Source of the DNA: DAOTZS01 sp034434335
GTDB lineage: Bacteria > Chloroflexota > Anaerolineae > CG2-30-64-16
Direction: 5' to 3'
NCBI GenBank assembly: GCA_034434335.1
Contig: DAOTZS010000039.1
Location: 1 to 6,390 of the forward strand
DNA length: 6,390 nucleotides
Shown here: positions 1 through 6,388 of the stretch, piece by piece
Layout of the letters: each line of letters opens with the position of its first letter
How positions within the stretch are numbered: the stretch's first letter is position 1
Program-made: the position numbers and the translations under genes
Notes under the pieces: model-generated
What the model was told of the DNA's origin: nothing
Databases searched by the model: none
What the model saw: only the letters and a program-made list of their open reading frames with translations

Positions 1-66
1 GAGGGCTGCTACCGCGACCAGCAGCAATACCCAGATGCCGGCCAGTACTGCAAGGAAAACCCGCAC
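1..66 (-). CDS. Partial gene: N-terminus of a probable membrane or exported protein
   Basis: Only the first 22 codons are present; the gene runs off the left edge. The proposed start is GTG at 64-66, preceded by a perfect AGGAGG (72-77) at a 5-nt spacing. The peptide begins (M)RVFLAVLAGI and continues with an almost unbroken run of Val, Leu, Ala and one Trp, with a single Arg near the start. That is a signal peptide, a signal anchor or a first transmembrane segment. A second in-frame GTG at 70-72 overlaps the Shine-Dalgarno sequence and is a poorer start. The gene follows the aminotransferase after 43 nt, so it is probably the next gene of the same operon. The family cannot be named from so short a piece. 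Confidence 0.6.
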   Translation of the reverse strand, partial: MRVFLAVLAGIWVLLLVAVAAL

Positions 67-71
67 ACCCA

Positions 72-77
72 CCTCCT
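72..77 (-). promoter_or_regulatory. Shine-Dalgarno sequence AGGAGG of the partial downstream gene
   Basis: The minus strand reads AGGAGG, then TGGGT, then GTG. This strong site is the main reason for calling a GTG start at 64-66 and a new gene at the left edge. Confidence 0.6.
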
Positions 78-109
78 GCGGCTTGCGTCCAGCACCCCCG
101 CTCCTCGGG

Positions 110-1402
110 CTAACTCCCCGTATAAACATCCAGGACCCGGTGCAACCCCTCGAGCGTCTCCTCGATCTCCTCGCTGGTCAGCAGGGGGCTGACATCCAGA
201 TGGACCGCCCGGCTCAGCAGGTCAAGGGTGCGCGGGCACATGTCCGGGGTGTAGCGGATCTCGCGCCTGGCCCAACGCCACGGCCCACCAGCGGGGGTCC
301 AGGTCCGTTGAGCCAGGATCGGGGTCCAGTGAGCATAGATGTGGTAGTCGGTATGCTCCGGCCGGTAGAGGACGCTGGCCCCGATGTTTTCAGCGCGCAG
401 CGCCTGCGCTACCTCATTGGCCTGGGCAGGGCTGTCGAGGAAAAAGATCAGGGCAATGGCGGCTTCTCCTTCGGGATCAACGATCTCCCTGAAGGTGATC
501 CGCCCCTCCCGCGCCAATCCTTCCAGGCCGGCCTTGAGCATCCGCTTGCGCTGGCGCATGGCTTCCAGCAGGCCATCCAGCCGGCGCAGTTGCACCAGTG
601 CCACCGCAGCCAGCAGCTCTGGCATGCGGAAGTTGACGCCCCAGAGGATTTCCTGCGCGGGGATGTTATTGCGCAGCCCACCGATCACATCGTGGTACAT
701 AACCGCCCGCTTCCACACCTCCTCGTCGTTGGTGATTACCATACCTCCTTCGCCAGCGGTGATGATCTTGTTGAACTGCAGGCTGAAGCAGCCCACATCG
801 CCGATGGTGCCCAGGCGCCGGCCTTGGTAGCTGGCGCCGTCGGCCTGGGCCACGTCTTCAACCAGCCTGAGGCCATGCTCGCGGGCAAGGGCCGCGAGTT
901 CCGCCATGCGACAGGGTGCCCCGCGCATGTGCACCGCCATGATGGCACGGGTGTAGGGCGTGATCTTGCGGGCCGCATCGGTGGGGTCGAGGGTCAGGGT
1001 TTCGTCCACTTCGGCCAGGACGGGTAGGCCGCCCACGGCCAACACAGCAGAAGCGGACGCGATCCAGGTATAGGCTGGGACGATCACCTCATCTCCAGGC
1101 CCCACGCCAACCCCTTGCAGGCCGCAGATCAGCGCCGCGGTGCCCGAGGTGACGGCCAGGGCATGGCGCGCGGACATGTGCTCAGCAAAGGCCCGCTCCA
1201 GCTCAGCCACCCTGGAAGGGCCGGGCTGCGGGCCATAGTAGCGGAAAAGCCGCTTGCTGCGCAACACCTCCAGCACAGCCTGTTCCTCTTCGTGGTCTAT
1301 CAACATGCCGCCCGGGTACATGGGCGGATCGGGGCGGCGCCTGGCCGGCGTGCCACCCTCGATGGCCAGCCGGCCGCGGGCAGGGCGAGAATGAGCTGAC
1401 AT
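110..1402 (-). CDS. DegT/DnrJ/EryC1/StrS family PLP-dependent aminotransferase
   Basis: A 430-residue fold-type I PLP enzyme of the sugar aminotransferase family. Relatives transfer an amino group, usually from Glu or Gln, to a keto-sugar or ketocyclitol in the cytosol. Visible marks: an N-terminal LAIEGGTPA segment (about 13-20) and FRYYG (53-57) typical of one branch; SGT at 86-88 for phosphate binding; GDEVIVPAYTW (103-113); EDVAQ with Asp183 expected to pair with the pyridine nitrogen; FSLQFNK with Lys212 as the Schiff-base lysine, followed by GEGG (217-220); and GVNFRMPEL (255-263). The length suits the family and no key residue is missing. The ATG start has AGGAG (1410-1414) 7 nt upstream, which favours it over internal Met28 or Met33. 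It lies 56 nt after the glycosyltransferase gene. Family assignment is firm. The substrate is unknown: amino sugar or aminocyclitol synthesis is inferred, and some members act as regulators or dehydratases. Confidence 0.95.
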   Translation of the reverse strand: MSAHSRPARGRLAIEGGTPARRRPDPPMYPGGMLIDHEEEQAVLEVLRSKRLFRYYGPQPGPSRVAELERAFAEHMSARHALAVTSGTAALICGLQGVGVGPGDEVIVPAYTWIASASAVLAVGGLPVLAEVDETLTLDPTDAARKITPYTRAIMAVHMRGAPCRMAELAALAREHGLRLVEDVAQADGASYQGRRLGTIGDVGCFSLQFNKIITAGEGGMVITNDEEVWKRAVMYHDVIGGLRNNIPAQEILWGVNFRMPELLAAVALVQLRRLDGLLEAMRQRKRMLKAGLEGLAREGRITFREIVDPEGEAAIALIFFLDSPAQANEVAQALRAENIGASVLYRPEHTDYHIYAHWTPILAQRTWTPAGGPWRWARREIRYTPDMCPRTLDLLSRAVHLDVSPLLTSEEIEETLEGLHRVLDVYTGS

Positions 1403-1458
1403 CTTCTAACTCCTCAGCAGCCGTATCAGCAAGCAAGTGGTTACCCAATAATGGCATT

Positions 1459-2718
1459 CTACCCGGTGTGTCGGGCCGACGCAAACCCTTTCACGGGCCG
1501 GGGCACTCGCTCGGCTACCAGGCGCAGGCACTCGCCCGTGGCCGCGGCCAGAAGCGCCGTGCGCAGCAGGACCGATAGGACCAACAGGACGCGACACCAG
1601 GGGAAGAAGGAAAAGTACACGGGCAGCTCAACCAGGTTGATCAGGCTCAACCCACCCAGATACAGCGCGCCGCGACGGTTGGGCAGGAGGACGACTAACA
1701 GGGGAGCGATCCACATCAGGTACTGTGGACTGTACCCTTTGGAGTAGAGCAGCAGCCAGAGCAAGGTGAGGGCAGTGCCAGCAACAATCTCTCTGGGCTG
1801 GCGTGCACGCCAGATCCTGCGATACAGGACCAGGTAGGCCACCCCAAAGAGCAGGGTGATCTCCCCCCAGGGCAACTCGCTGAAATGGTTGGCGGCCAGA
1901 GCTTTGCTGGCGTCCAAATGCTCCGCCAGGGATGCTACCTTGCCATAGCCATAGTAGCCGTCCAGGAGGGCCCATATCGTCTCCCATGAACTGCGGCCAA
2001 GCTGGTTGCGCAGCGAGGCAAGGAACATAGATGGGCTGGCCAACAGGAATGGCAACCAGACCGACCCAATCACACCCACAACAGCAGATAGATATCCCAG
2101 CCTGGCGCGCCAGCCACGCGCAACGGCGAGCGCCACAGGTAGCAGGACAGCGGGGAACAACTTGGTTACAAAGCCCAGGCCCACCATAAGTCCGCTCGGC
2201 AGCGCCCGGCCATTCAAAAGGAAATACAACCCCGCCAGGAGAAGGAGGGTCGGCAGGGGATCAAACCAGCCGGCCACAACATAGCCGGGAACTGTCAGCA
2301 GAAGATAGAGCGCTGTGCTGCGAAGGGCCAGTTGCGGGCCGTAGAGCTGCAGCGCGATGCGGTGCAATAACAGGAAAACCCCCGCTTCACAGAGGATCAT
2401 CAGCGCGGCCATGACTCCGTAAAACCACGCCTCTATCGCGGCAGTTCCCACCACGCAGCGCCCCAGGCGATATACCAGGACGGTCAGCCAGGGGTAGAGA
2501 GGTGGGTATTCCATCCAGAAACCCAGGTAGGGATAGAGCCCCCGGTCTGAGAACTGCGCCATTCCCAGCATATATCGCAAATCGGAGGGTTGGGACAAGC
2601 CAATGACCCTGGGGGTATTCCACAGCAGGAGCGCCAGACGAGACAATATAAAGACGCCCAGCAGAAGGCGCAGTCCTGCCGGGCGCCGGAAGAGGGCCAG
2701 GGGCCGTTGTGTATTCAT
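1459..2718 (-). CDS. Multi-spanning GT-C superfamily glycosyltransferase, GT87/DUF2029-like
   Basis: A 419-residue, very hydrophobic membrane protein with about ten or more predicted helices (for example near 15-33, 97-120, 173-201, 311-346 and 371-393). GT-C enzymes move a sugar, often mannose, from a polyprenyl-phosphate donor to an acceptor on the outer face of the membrane. Supporting motifs: an early extracytoplasmic loop with SDLRY (45-49) and EYPPLYPW (70-77), where Asp46 and Asp58 are candidate catalytic acids; FDPLPTLLL (152-160); GFVTKLFP (182-189); and KGYSPQYLMWIAPLL (327-341), close to the S-x-QY-x-x-W-x-x-P pattern of GT87-like proteins. The ATG at 2716-2718 has no clear Shine-Dalgarno sequence. 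The upstream gene stops 33 nt earlier in the same frame (TGA at 2752-2754), so translation may depend on coupling or on an alternative start such as an in-frame CTG in that gap. The acceptor is unknown. A transporter is less likely given the YPP and SPQY motifs. Confidence 0.85.
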   Translation of the reverse strand: MNTQRPLALFRRPAGLRLLLGVFILSRLALLLWNTPRVIGLSQPSDLRYMLGMAQFSDRGLYPYLGFWMEYPPLYPWLTVLVYRLGRCVVGTAAIEAWFYGVMAALMILCEAGVFLLLHRIALQLYGPQLALRSTALYLLLTVPGYVVAGWFDPLPTLLLLAGLYFLLNGRALPSGLMVGLGFVTKLFPAVLLPVALAVARGWRARLGYLSAVVGVIGSVWLPFLLASPSMFLASLRNQLGRSSWETIWALLDGYYGYGKVASLAEHLDASKALAANHFSELPWGEITLLFGVAYLVLYRRIWRARQPREIVAGTALTLLWLLLYSKGYSPQYLMWIAPLLVVLLPNRRGALYLGGLSLINLVELPVYFSFFPWCRVLLVLSVLLRTALLAAATGECLRLVAERVPRPVKGFASARHTG

Positions 2719-2751
2719 AGGTGTAGACAGAGCCCCAGTACGGTGGCAGGC

Positions 2752-3897
2752 TCAGGCGCAGTATTCCTCTGCTGCCTCCATCATGGCGTTGATGTTTGCC
2801 ACGGGAGAACCGGGCGCGATGTTGTTGCCGTCCTGGATAATGAGCCCCCCATAGGGAGCCAGCTTTTCCAGGACACGCCGCGTCTCGGCCTTCACCTGCT
2901 CGGGCGTGCCATAGGCGATGGTAAGGGGATTGACATTGCCCAGCAACACCACTTTGCCCCCCATCGCCCGCGCGATGCGGTCCAGGTCCACTTCCCACCC
3001 AAATCCCTGATACTCGTGGATCTGCAACTCGTTGGCAAAGATCTCCAACAAGTGGTCGGTATGGCCGCACATGTGGAAGCTCACCCAGCCGGTGAAGTGA
3101 AAGCGCAGCTGCTGTTCGTAGGGCAGCACGATCTCGCGGTAGGTGTCGGCCGAAAGATAGGCGGCCAGGTCATCGGTCCACGCGAAGTCCCGGTGGGGAA
3201 TGCCCATCTCCGCCCAACAGAAGTCCAGCCAGGTGATGATCTTGTCGGTCACTATGCTCAGAAGCTCGCGCACGAAATCGGGGCGCTCGCGGATGGCCAC
3301 GAACATCTCGGTCTGGCCCATCAGGTCCGCAGCCACCGTGAACGGGCCGTGCGAGGTATGGGTGAGGGCCGGGTTGGCGCCCGGGTAGAAGACCGGCCCG
3401 CCCCGGAAGCGCACCGGATACTTCTCCGCCACAGCCATCATCGCCCGGCGGAACTCGATCTGCCGGCCGTTGAGGCCGCTGTTGATCACATCAATGCGCT
3501 CCAGGCGCCGCAGGTCGGCATCGGTGCGCACCCAGCCCGACTTCACCCAGGGTATGTCATCCTCGGGGAAGGCCACCTCGCAGCCCAGGGCGGAAGCCTC
3601 TGTAGTGTTCTGGAAATCGGTCCACGCCCCCACCCAGGCCCCGGTGATGGTGTACTGATCGGTGCGGATGTTCTCCATCAGCCACTTCTGGCCCAGGATT
3701 TGGCTACGCAACATCGTCTCAGGGTCGTTGTAGTAGTCGCGAAAGCGCACGCCGATCACCGGCAGCAGGTAGCGGTAGTTGATGGCTGGGATCACCGGGA
3801 CGCGGTCAGGGCGCTCGAAGCGCTTCGCCTGGGTTACCCGCTCCTGCCGGGCGGCGATCTCCTCGGCCGAGACGTTGATCTCGATAACCCGCGTCAT
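2752..3897 (-). CDS. Uroporphyrinogen decarboxylase (URO-D) superfamily protein, not HemE
   Basis: A 381-residue soluble TIM-barrel protein of the UROD/MtaA-CmuA superfamily. It has no N-terminal motif like the RQAGR of true HemE, so haem synthesis is unlikely. Family marks: WTDDLAAYLSADTYREIVLP (about 240-259), FHMCGHTDHLLEIF (274-287), LLGNVNPLTIAYGTPEQV (318-335) and a C-terminal DGNNIAPGSPVANINAM (356-372). His275-x-Cys277 matches the first two zinc ligands of corrinoid methyltransferases such as MtaA and MtbA. Where those enzymes carry the third ligand, a Cys in a PGC-like segment near the C-terminus, this protein appears to have DGNN (Asn358/Asn359). Cys380 is the next-to-last residue. 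The ATG follows GAGGGGG at a 5-nt spacing and lies 10 nt after the permease stop, so the two genes are probably translationally coupled. The family is common beside sugar ABC transporters, but its reaction there is not established. Methyl transfer from a methylated substrate is only a hypothesis, and no corrinoid protein is encoded here. Confidence 0.9.
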   Translation of the reverse strand: MTRVIEINVSAEEIAARQERVTQAKRFERPDRVPVIPAINYRYLLPVIGVRFRDYYNDPETMLRSQILGQKWLMENIRTDQYTITGAWVGAWTDFQNTTEASALGCEVAFPEDDIPWVKSGWVRTDADLRRLERIDVINSGLNGRQIEFRRAMMAVAEKYPVRFRGGPVFYPGANPALTHTSHGPFTVAADLMGQTEMFVAIRERPDFVRELLSIVTDKIITWLDFCWAEMGIPHRDFAWTDDLAAYLSADTYREIVLPYEQQLRFHFTGWVSFHMCGHTDHLLEIFANELQIHEYQGFGWEVDLDRIARAMGGKVVLLGNVNPLTIAYGTPEQVKAETRRVLEKLAPYGGLIIQDGNNIAPGSPVANINAMMEAAEEYCA

Positions 3898-3907
3898 GGC
3901 TTCCCCC

Positions 3908-4798
3908 TCACTTCACTGCTCCCCGCGTCAGGCCGCTGATGATCAAACGCTGGAAGAAGAGCACCAACAGCAGGACGGGGATGATCATGGTCACGCTGAG
4001 CGCGCTCATCAGGTCCCACGGCCGGCCGGCACCCATGGCCGGATCCACCTGCATCTCCACCAGGCCCACGCTCAACGTCTTGGTGAAGCGGTTGGTCGCA
4101 AAGACCAACGGATAGAGCAGTTCGTTCCATGAGATGATGAAGTTGATGATGACCATCGTCGCCAGCGCCGGCTTGACGATGGGGACCACCACCTTCCATA
4201 GCACCTGTGGCAGATTCGCCCCGTCTATGATGGCGGCCTCCTCGATTTCACCCGGGATCTGCTGGATGAAGGAGACCAGAATCCAGACGGTGAACGGCGT
4301 GATCAGGCTGGCCATGAGCAGGATCAGCCCATGGTACTTGTTGACCAGGTTGGCTGCCTTGAACACCTCGAACAGGGGGACCAGGGTGCCGATCTGGGGC
4401 AAGGCGATAGAAAGGATAAAGCCCATGAAAACAATATTGCTGCCGCGAAAACGGATGCGGGCCAGCGCGTAGCTGGCCAGAAAAGAGAGCGCCACGGACA
4501 GGATACTGGACCCAAGGGCAAAGATCAGCGAATTGCGGAAGTAGCGAAAGAAGGGGATGTTCTGCGCCATGCGCACGTAGTTCTCAAGCGTGAACTCCGA
4601 AGGCCAGTAGCGGGGCGGGATCGAAAACATCTGGTAGCGCGGCGTGAACGATGAGATGAAAATCCAGTAGAAAGGCAGAAGCGTTATAAACAAGAACACC
4701 AGCACGAGCAGGTACAGCCCCACCCGATCGGCCCAATGGCTTATACGCTGGGCCAGAGGGGGCTGGACAGACCGGCGAACGATGTTTTCGCTTTGCAC
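3908..4798 (-). CDS. Carbohydrate ABC transporter permease, MalG type (CUT1 family)
   Basis: A 296-residue inner-membrane permease, typical in size for MalG/LacG/UgpE-type subunits. It has six predicted helices (about 27-49, 88-112, 120-145, 157-179, 208-230, 266-286). The EAA loop, which docks the ATPase, is clear: EEAAIIDGANLPQVLWKVVVP (186-206) with the invariant Gly193. WNELLYPLVF (224-233) is also typical. It pairs with the MalF-type gene upstream to form the import channel. The start is GTG at 4796-4798, supported by GGAGG (4804-4808) 5 nt upstream. The stop TGA at 3908-3910 merges with the Shine-Dalgarno sequence of the next gene. It is separated from its partner permease by a 289-nt repeat-filled gap, which is unusual. 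The class is certain. The sugar cannot be read from the permease. Confidence 0.96.
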   Translation of the reverse strand: MQSENIVRRSVQPPLAQRISHWADRVGLYLLVLVFLFITLLPFYWIFISSFTPRYQMFSIPPRYWPSEFTLENYVRMAQNIPFFRYFRNSLIFALGSSILSVALSFLASYALARIRFRGSNIVFMGFILSIALPQIGTLVPLFEVFKAANLVNKYHGLILLMASLITPFTVWILVSFIQQIPGEIEEAAIIDGANLPQVLWKVVVPIVKPALATMVIINFIISWNELLYPLVFATNRFTKTLSVGLVEMQVDPAMGAGRPWDLMSALSVTMIIPVLLLVLFFQRLIISGLTRGAVK

Positions 4799-4803
4799 AG
4801 GAA

Positions 4804-4808
4804 CCTCC
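4804..4808 (-). promoter_or_regulatory. Shine-Dalgarno sequence GGAGG fixing the GTG start of the MalG-type permease
   Basis: The minus strand reads GGAGG, then TTCCT, then GTG. It lets ribosomes initiate afresh after the structured spacer rather than relying on coupling from the upstream permease. Confidence 0.75.
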
Positions 4809-4821
4809 AGTGAATCACCAA

Positions 4822-4867
4822 CTTCGTAGTGGCGACTTCAGTCGCTCCGGCTTCGCAGTGGCGACTT
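4822..4867. repeat. Two direct copies of a 17-nt repeat with a palindromic core
   Basis: CTTCGTAGTGGCGACTT (4822-4838) recurs as CTTCGCAGTGGCGACTT (4851-4867): 16 of 17 bases match at a 29-nt period. The first copy runs into the palindrome GCGACTTCAGTCGC (4832-4845, 6-bp arms with a 2-nt centre). CAGTCGCTCC (4839-4848) appears again at 5071-5080, at the far end of the spacer. Looks like a dispersed intergenic repeat. Confidence 0.75.
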
Positions 4868-5077
4868 TTGCAACTTGAAAAATTATGCCGGCAATCCGTT
4901 GCTTCGTCCCCGGGGCAAGGCCTCCCGGGCCGTGGCCCTCACCCCTCCCCCAAACCCCCTCTTCACTCCCCTCCTCTCCCCCGGCCGTGGGCCAGGGGGA
5001 GAGGAGGGACAAAGGGGGGTGAGGGGGCAAAACACCTCTTCGGCCATTGCCGGAATAAGTTAAGCTACAACAGTCGC
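4861..5077. repeat. Foldback (MITE-like) element with imperfect inverted ends
   Basis: The left end (4861-4895) and the reverse complement of the right end (5046-5077) align over 32 positions with 26 matches and one 3-nt gap. The alignment starts GCGACT at the outside and ends TTAT(G/T)CCGGCAAT at the inside (4883-4895 against 5046-5058, 12 of 13). About 150 nt lie between the ends, holding a second, stronger palindrome. No transposase or convincing gene lies inside and I saw no clear target-site duplication, so mobility is inferred from the shape only. Confidence 0.5.
4936..5025. repeat. C-rich/G-rich interrupted palindrome
   Basis: Two perfect nested stems. The outer is CCCTCACCCC (4936-4945) with GGGGTGAGGG (5016-5025), 10 bp. 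The inner is CCTCCTCTCCCCC (4970-4982) with GGGGGAGAGGAGG (4995-5007), 13 bp. The 12-nt loop can add a GGCC/GGCC pairing with one bulged base. From memory of such genomes, this palindrome type is a dispersed intergenic repeat in Chloroflexota and some other phyla. The minus strand has no T-run after the stem, so it is not a standard intrinsic terminator, though the transcript would be strongly folded here. Confidence 0.8.
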
Positions 5078-5087
5078 TCCCAGCCGG

Positions 5088-6035
5088 TCAGTACATCACC
5101 TCAACGCGGCGATAGATCAGCAGGCCAAGGCTGCCGAGGACGCCGACCGTCACGAACAGTATAATGCTCAGGGCAGAAGCATAGCCGAAGTTGAGGCCAC
5201 CAAATGCCTCGCGATAGATGTTATAAGCCAGCACCTGGGTGGCAAAGCCGGGACCGCCACCCGTCATACTGTAGATCAAGTCAAAAGCAGCCAGTTGCCA
5301 CACCAGCATGAATAGTCCCATGGTGGTCGCTTGAGGCAGGACAAGCGGGATCGTCACGAACCGGAAGGTCTGCAAGCGGCCGGCCCCGTCCACCCGCGCT
5401 GCCTCGTACAGCTCGGCAGGCACCCCTTGCAGGGCAGCCAGGAAGACGATGGCCAGGAACGGGGTGCTCTTCCAGATGTTGGTCATGATAACAGCGACCC
5501 GCGCGCCCCAGAAGTGAATCAGCCACGGGAAGCTGAAACCGGTCACGCGGCGCAAGAGATCGTTGATGATGCCGTAGTCCACGTCATACATCCAGCGAAA
5601 ACCGATCGCGGCTACGACCATCGGGATCGCCCAGGGGATCAGGTTCACCGTGCGGGCCAGCCCGCGCAACTTGAACTGGCTGTTGAGCAGGGAAGCGATC
5701 AGCAGCCCAAAGATCAGTTGGAACATGGTGGAGACCACCACGAACAGGATCGTGAACGAGACGCTGCTTCGCACAGCAATATCCCGGCTCAGCTTCACGA
5801 AGTTGCCGAGTCCAACGAAGCGATTCGGAGGAAAGGCAGGATTATACTCGAAGAAGCTCAGGTAAATGGTGTGAAAGAAAGGGTAGACGGCCGTGAATAG
5901 CCGCAGGCCAATGGCCGGCAGCAGCAGTAATGCCGCCGTCATATATCGCCGCCGGGCCAGGCCGGTCAGGCCGCGCGGGCGCGACTCAGCCCGGGCCGGC
6001 GCTTTTCCCACTGCTATGCTCTCTTCTAGACTCAT
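5088..6035 (-). CDS. Carbohydrate ABC transporter permease, MalF type (CUT1 family)
   Basis: A 315-residue inner-membrane permease of the size usual for MalF-type proteins without the large MalF periplasmic loop. A basic cytoplasmic N-terminus (about 1-30, ending LARRRY) precedes six predicted helices (about 34-60, 93-117, 128-150, 178-200, 230-255, 285-307). The EAA loop reads YEAARVDGAGRLQTFRFVTIP (210-230) with Gly217. TGGGPG (258-263) is the usual MalF-family motif after helix five. With the MalG-type subunit it would form the channel of a sugar importer fed by a lipoprotein or periplasmic binding protein and powered by an MsmX/MalK-type ATPase, neither of which is here. ATG at 6033-6035 follows GAGG (6041-6044) at 5 nt. 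It is the first gene of the visible operon, unless a binding-protein gene lies beyond the right edge. Confidence 0.96.
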   Translation of the reverse strand: MSLEESIAVGKAPARAESRPRGLTGLARRRYMTAALLLLPAIGLRLFTAVYPFFHTIYLSFFEYNPAFPPNRFVGLGNFVKLSRDIAVRSSVSFTILFVVVSTMFQLIFGLLIASLLNSQFKLRGLARTVNLIPWAIPMVVAAIGFRWMYDVDYGIINDLLRRVTGFSFPWLIHFWGARVAVIMTNIWKSTPFLAIVFLAALQGVPAELYEAARVDGAGRLQTFRFVTIPLVLPQATTMGLFMLVWQLAAFDLIYSMTGGGPGFATQVLAYNIYREAFGGLNFGYASALSIILFVTVGVLGSLGLLIYRRVEVMY

Positions 6036-6102
6036 AGATGCCTCGCCAGCTCTTTCCCCATTTTGCGGTCGTCAGAATGTAACTATTCAGGCCGATTGAA
6101 AT

Positions 6103-6261
6103 GGGTGTAATCGCTCTTATCTCCCTGCCTCGGAATTTCTGCCGTAAGCCGCTGTTTGGTACGACTTTGGGCACTTTTTGACAGGCATTGGCTCGAAAAT
6201 CGAGCCGAAATGGAGCAAATTAGAGTGAATTTGTCTCCGGGAGATAAGGGCAACTGCACCC
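6103..6261. repeat. 23-nt inverted repeat pair in the operon leader
   Basis: 6103-6125 and the reverse complement of 6239-6261 match at 19 of 23 positions, beginning GGGAGATAAG and ending CACCC. All four differences are transitions. Allowing G-U pairs, 21 of 23 positions could pair in RNA from either strand. The arms are 113 nt apart. Each is flanked on one side by GATTGAAAT (6094-6102 and 6262-6270), in the same orientation both times. It may be a small foldback element or a long-range leader structure. Confidence 0.6.
6190..6206. promoter_or_regulatory. Short palindrome, possible operator or hairpin
   Basis: GGCTCGA-AAA-TCGAGCC: perfect 7-bp arms round a 3-nt AT centre, about 155 nt upstream of the MalF-type start. 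Size and symmetry resemble sites for LacI- or GntR-type sugar regulators, but no regulator gene is present, so a small hairpin is equally possible. Confidence 0.35.
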
Positions 6262-6281
6262 GATTGAAATCGCCCCTCTTG

Positions 6282-6388
6282 GGCACTTCGTGCCAGCCCT
6301 CGCCCCGAAGGGCTCGGCCCGAGGGGGTGTCGGCCTCCGCCGACACCCTTCATGTGTGCATCACCAGGGAGGTCGGCGAAGGCCGACC
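6282..6388. repeat. Run of four short hairpins at the right edge
   Basis: Four perfect stems in about 107 nt: GGCAC/GTGCC (6282-6294, 3-nt loop); AGCCCT/AGGGCT (6295-6314, 8-nt loop); GGGTGTCGGC/GCCGACACCC (6325-6348, 4-nt loop CTCC); GGTCGGC/GCCGACC (6371-6388, 4-nt loop GAAG). The last two share a GTCGGC...GCCGAC core. The series may continue past the window. It is probably a REP-like intergenic repeat; the minus strand shows no T-run that would make any of them an intrinsic terminator. Confidence 0.6.

Noticed and set aside
35..1027. 330-codon open frame on the plus strand
   Set aside because: Antisense to the aminotransferase, with low-complexity composition and no recognisable motif. 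It also overlaps the start of the partial left-edge gene.
2752..3897. HemE (true uroporphyrinogen decarboxylase)
   Set aside because: The RQAGR-type N-terminal motif and other HemE signatures are missing, and there is no haem gene context.
2590..3939. 449-codon open frame on the plus strand, longer than the gene opposite
   Set aside because: Antisense to the UROD-family gene, whose family motifs and start signals are clear. The plus-strand translation is rich in His, Gln, Gly and Arg with no domain pattern, as expected of a GC-rich shadow frame.
4822..4867. CRISPR array
   Set aside because: Only two short, inexact copies with a 12-nt spacer and no cas genes.
4936..5025. Rho-independent terminator between the permeases
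   Set aside because: The stem is strong, but neither strand has a T-run after it, and the next gene belongs to the same functional unit.
4829..5164. Plus-strand frames through the permease spacer
   Set aside because: Pro/Ser/Gly-rich translation of the C-rich palindrome; no gene signals.
6036..6200. A defined sigma-70 promoter for the operon
   Set aside because: TACATT-like hexamers occur on the minus strand, but none has a credible -35 at 16-18 nt, so no promoter is called.
6083..6346. Minus-strand open frames of 87 and 78 codons upstream of the operon
   Set aside because: They run through hairpins and inverted repeats and show no protein family features; a by-product of repeat DNA.
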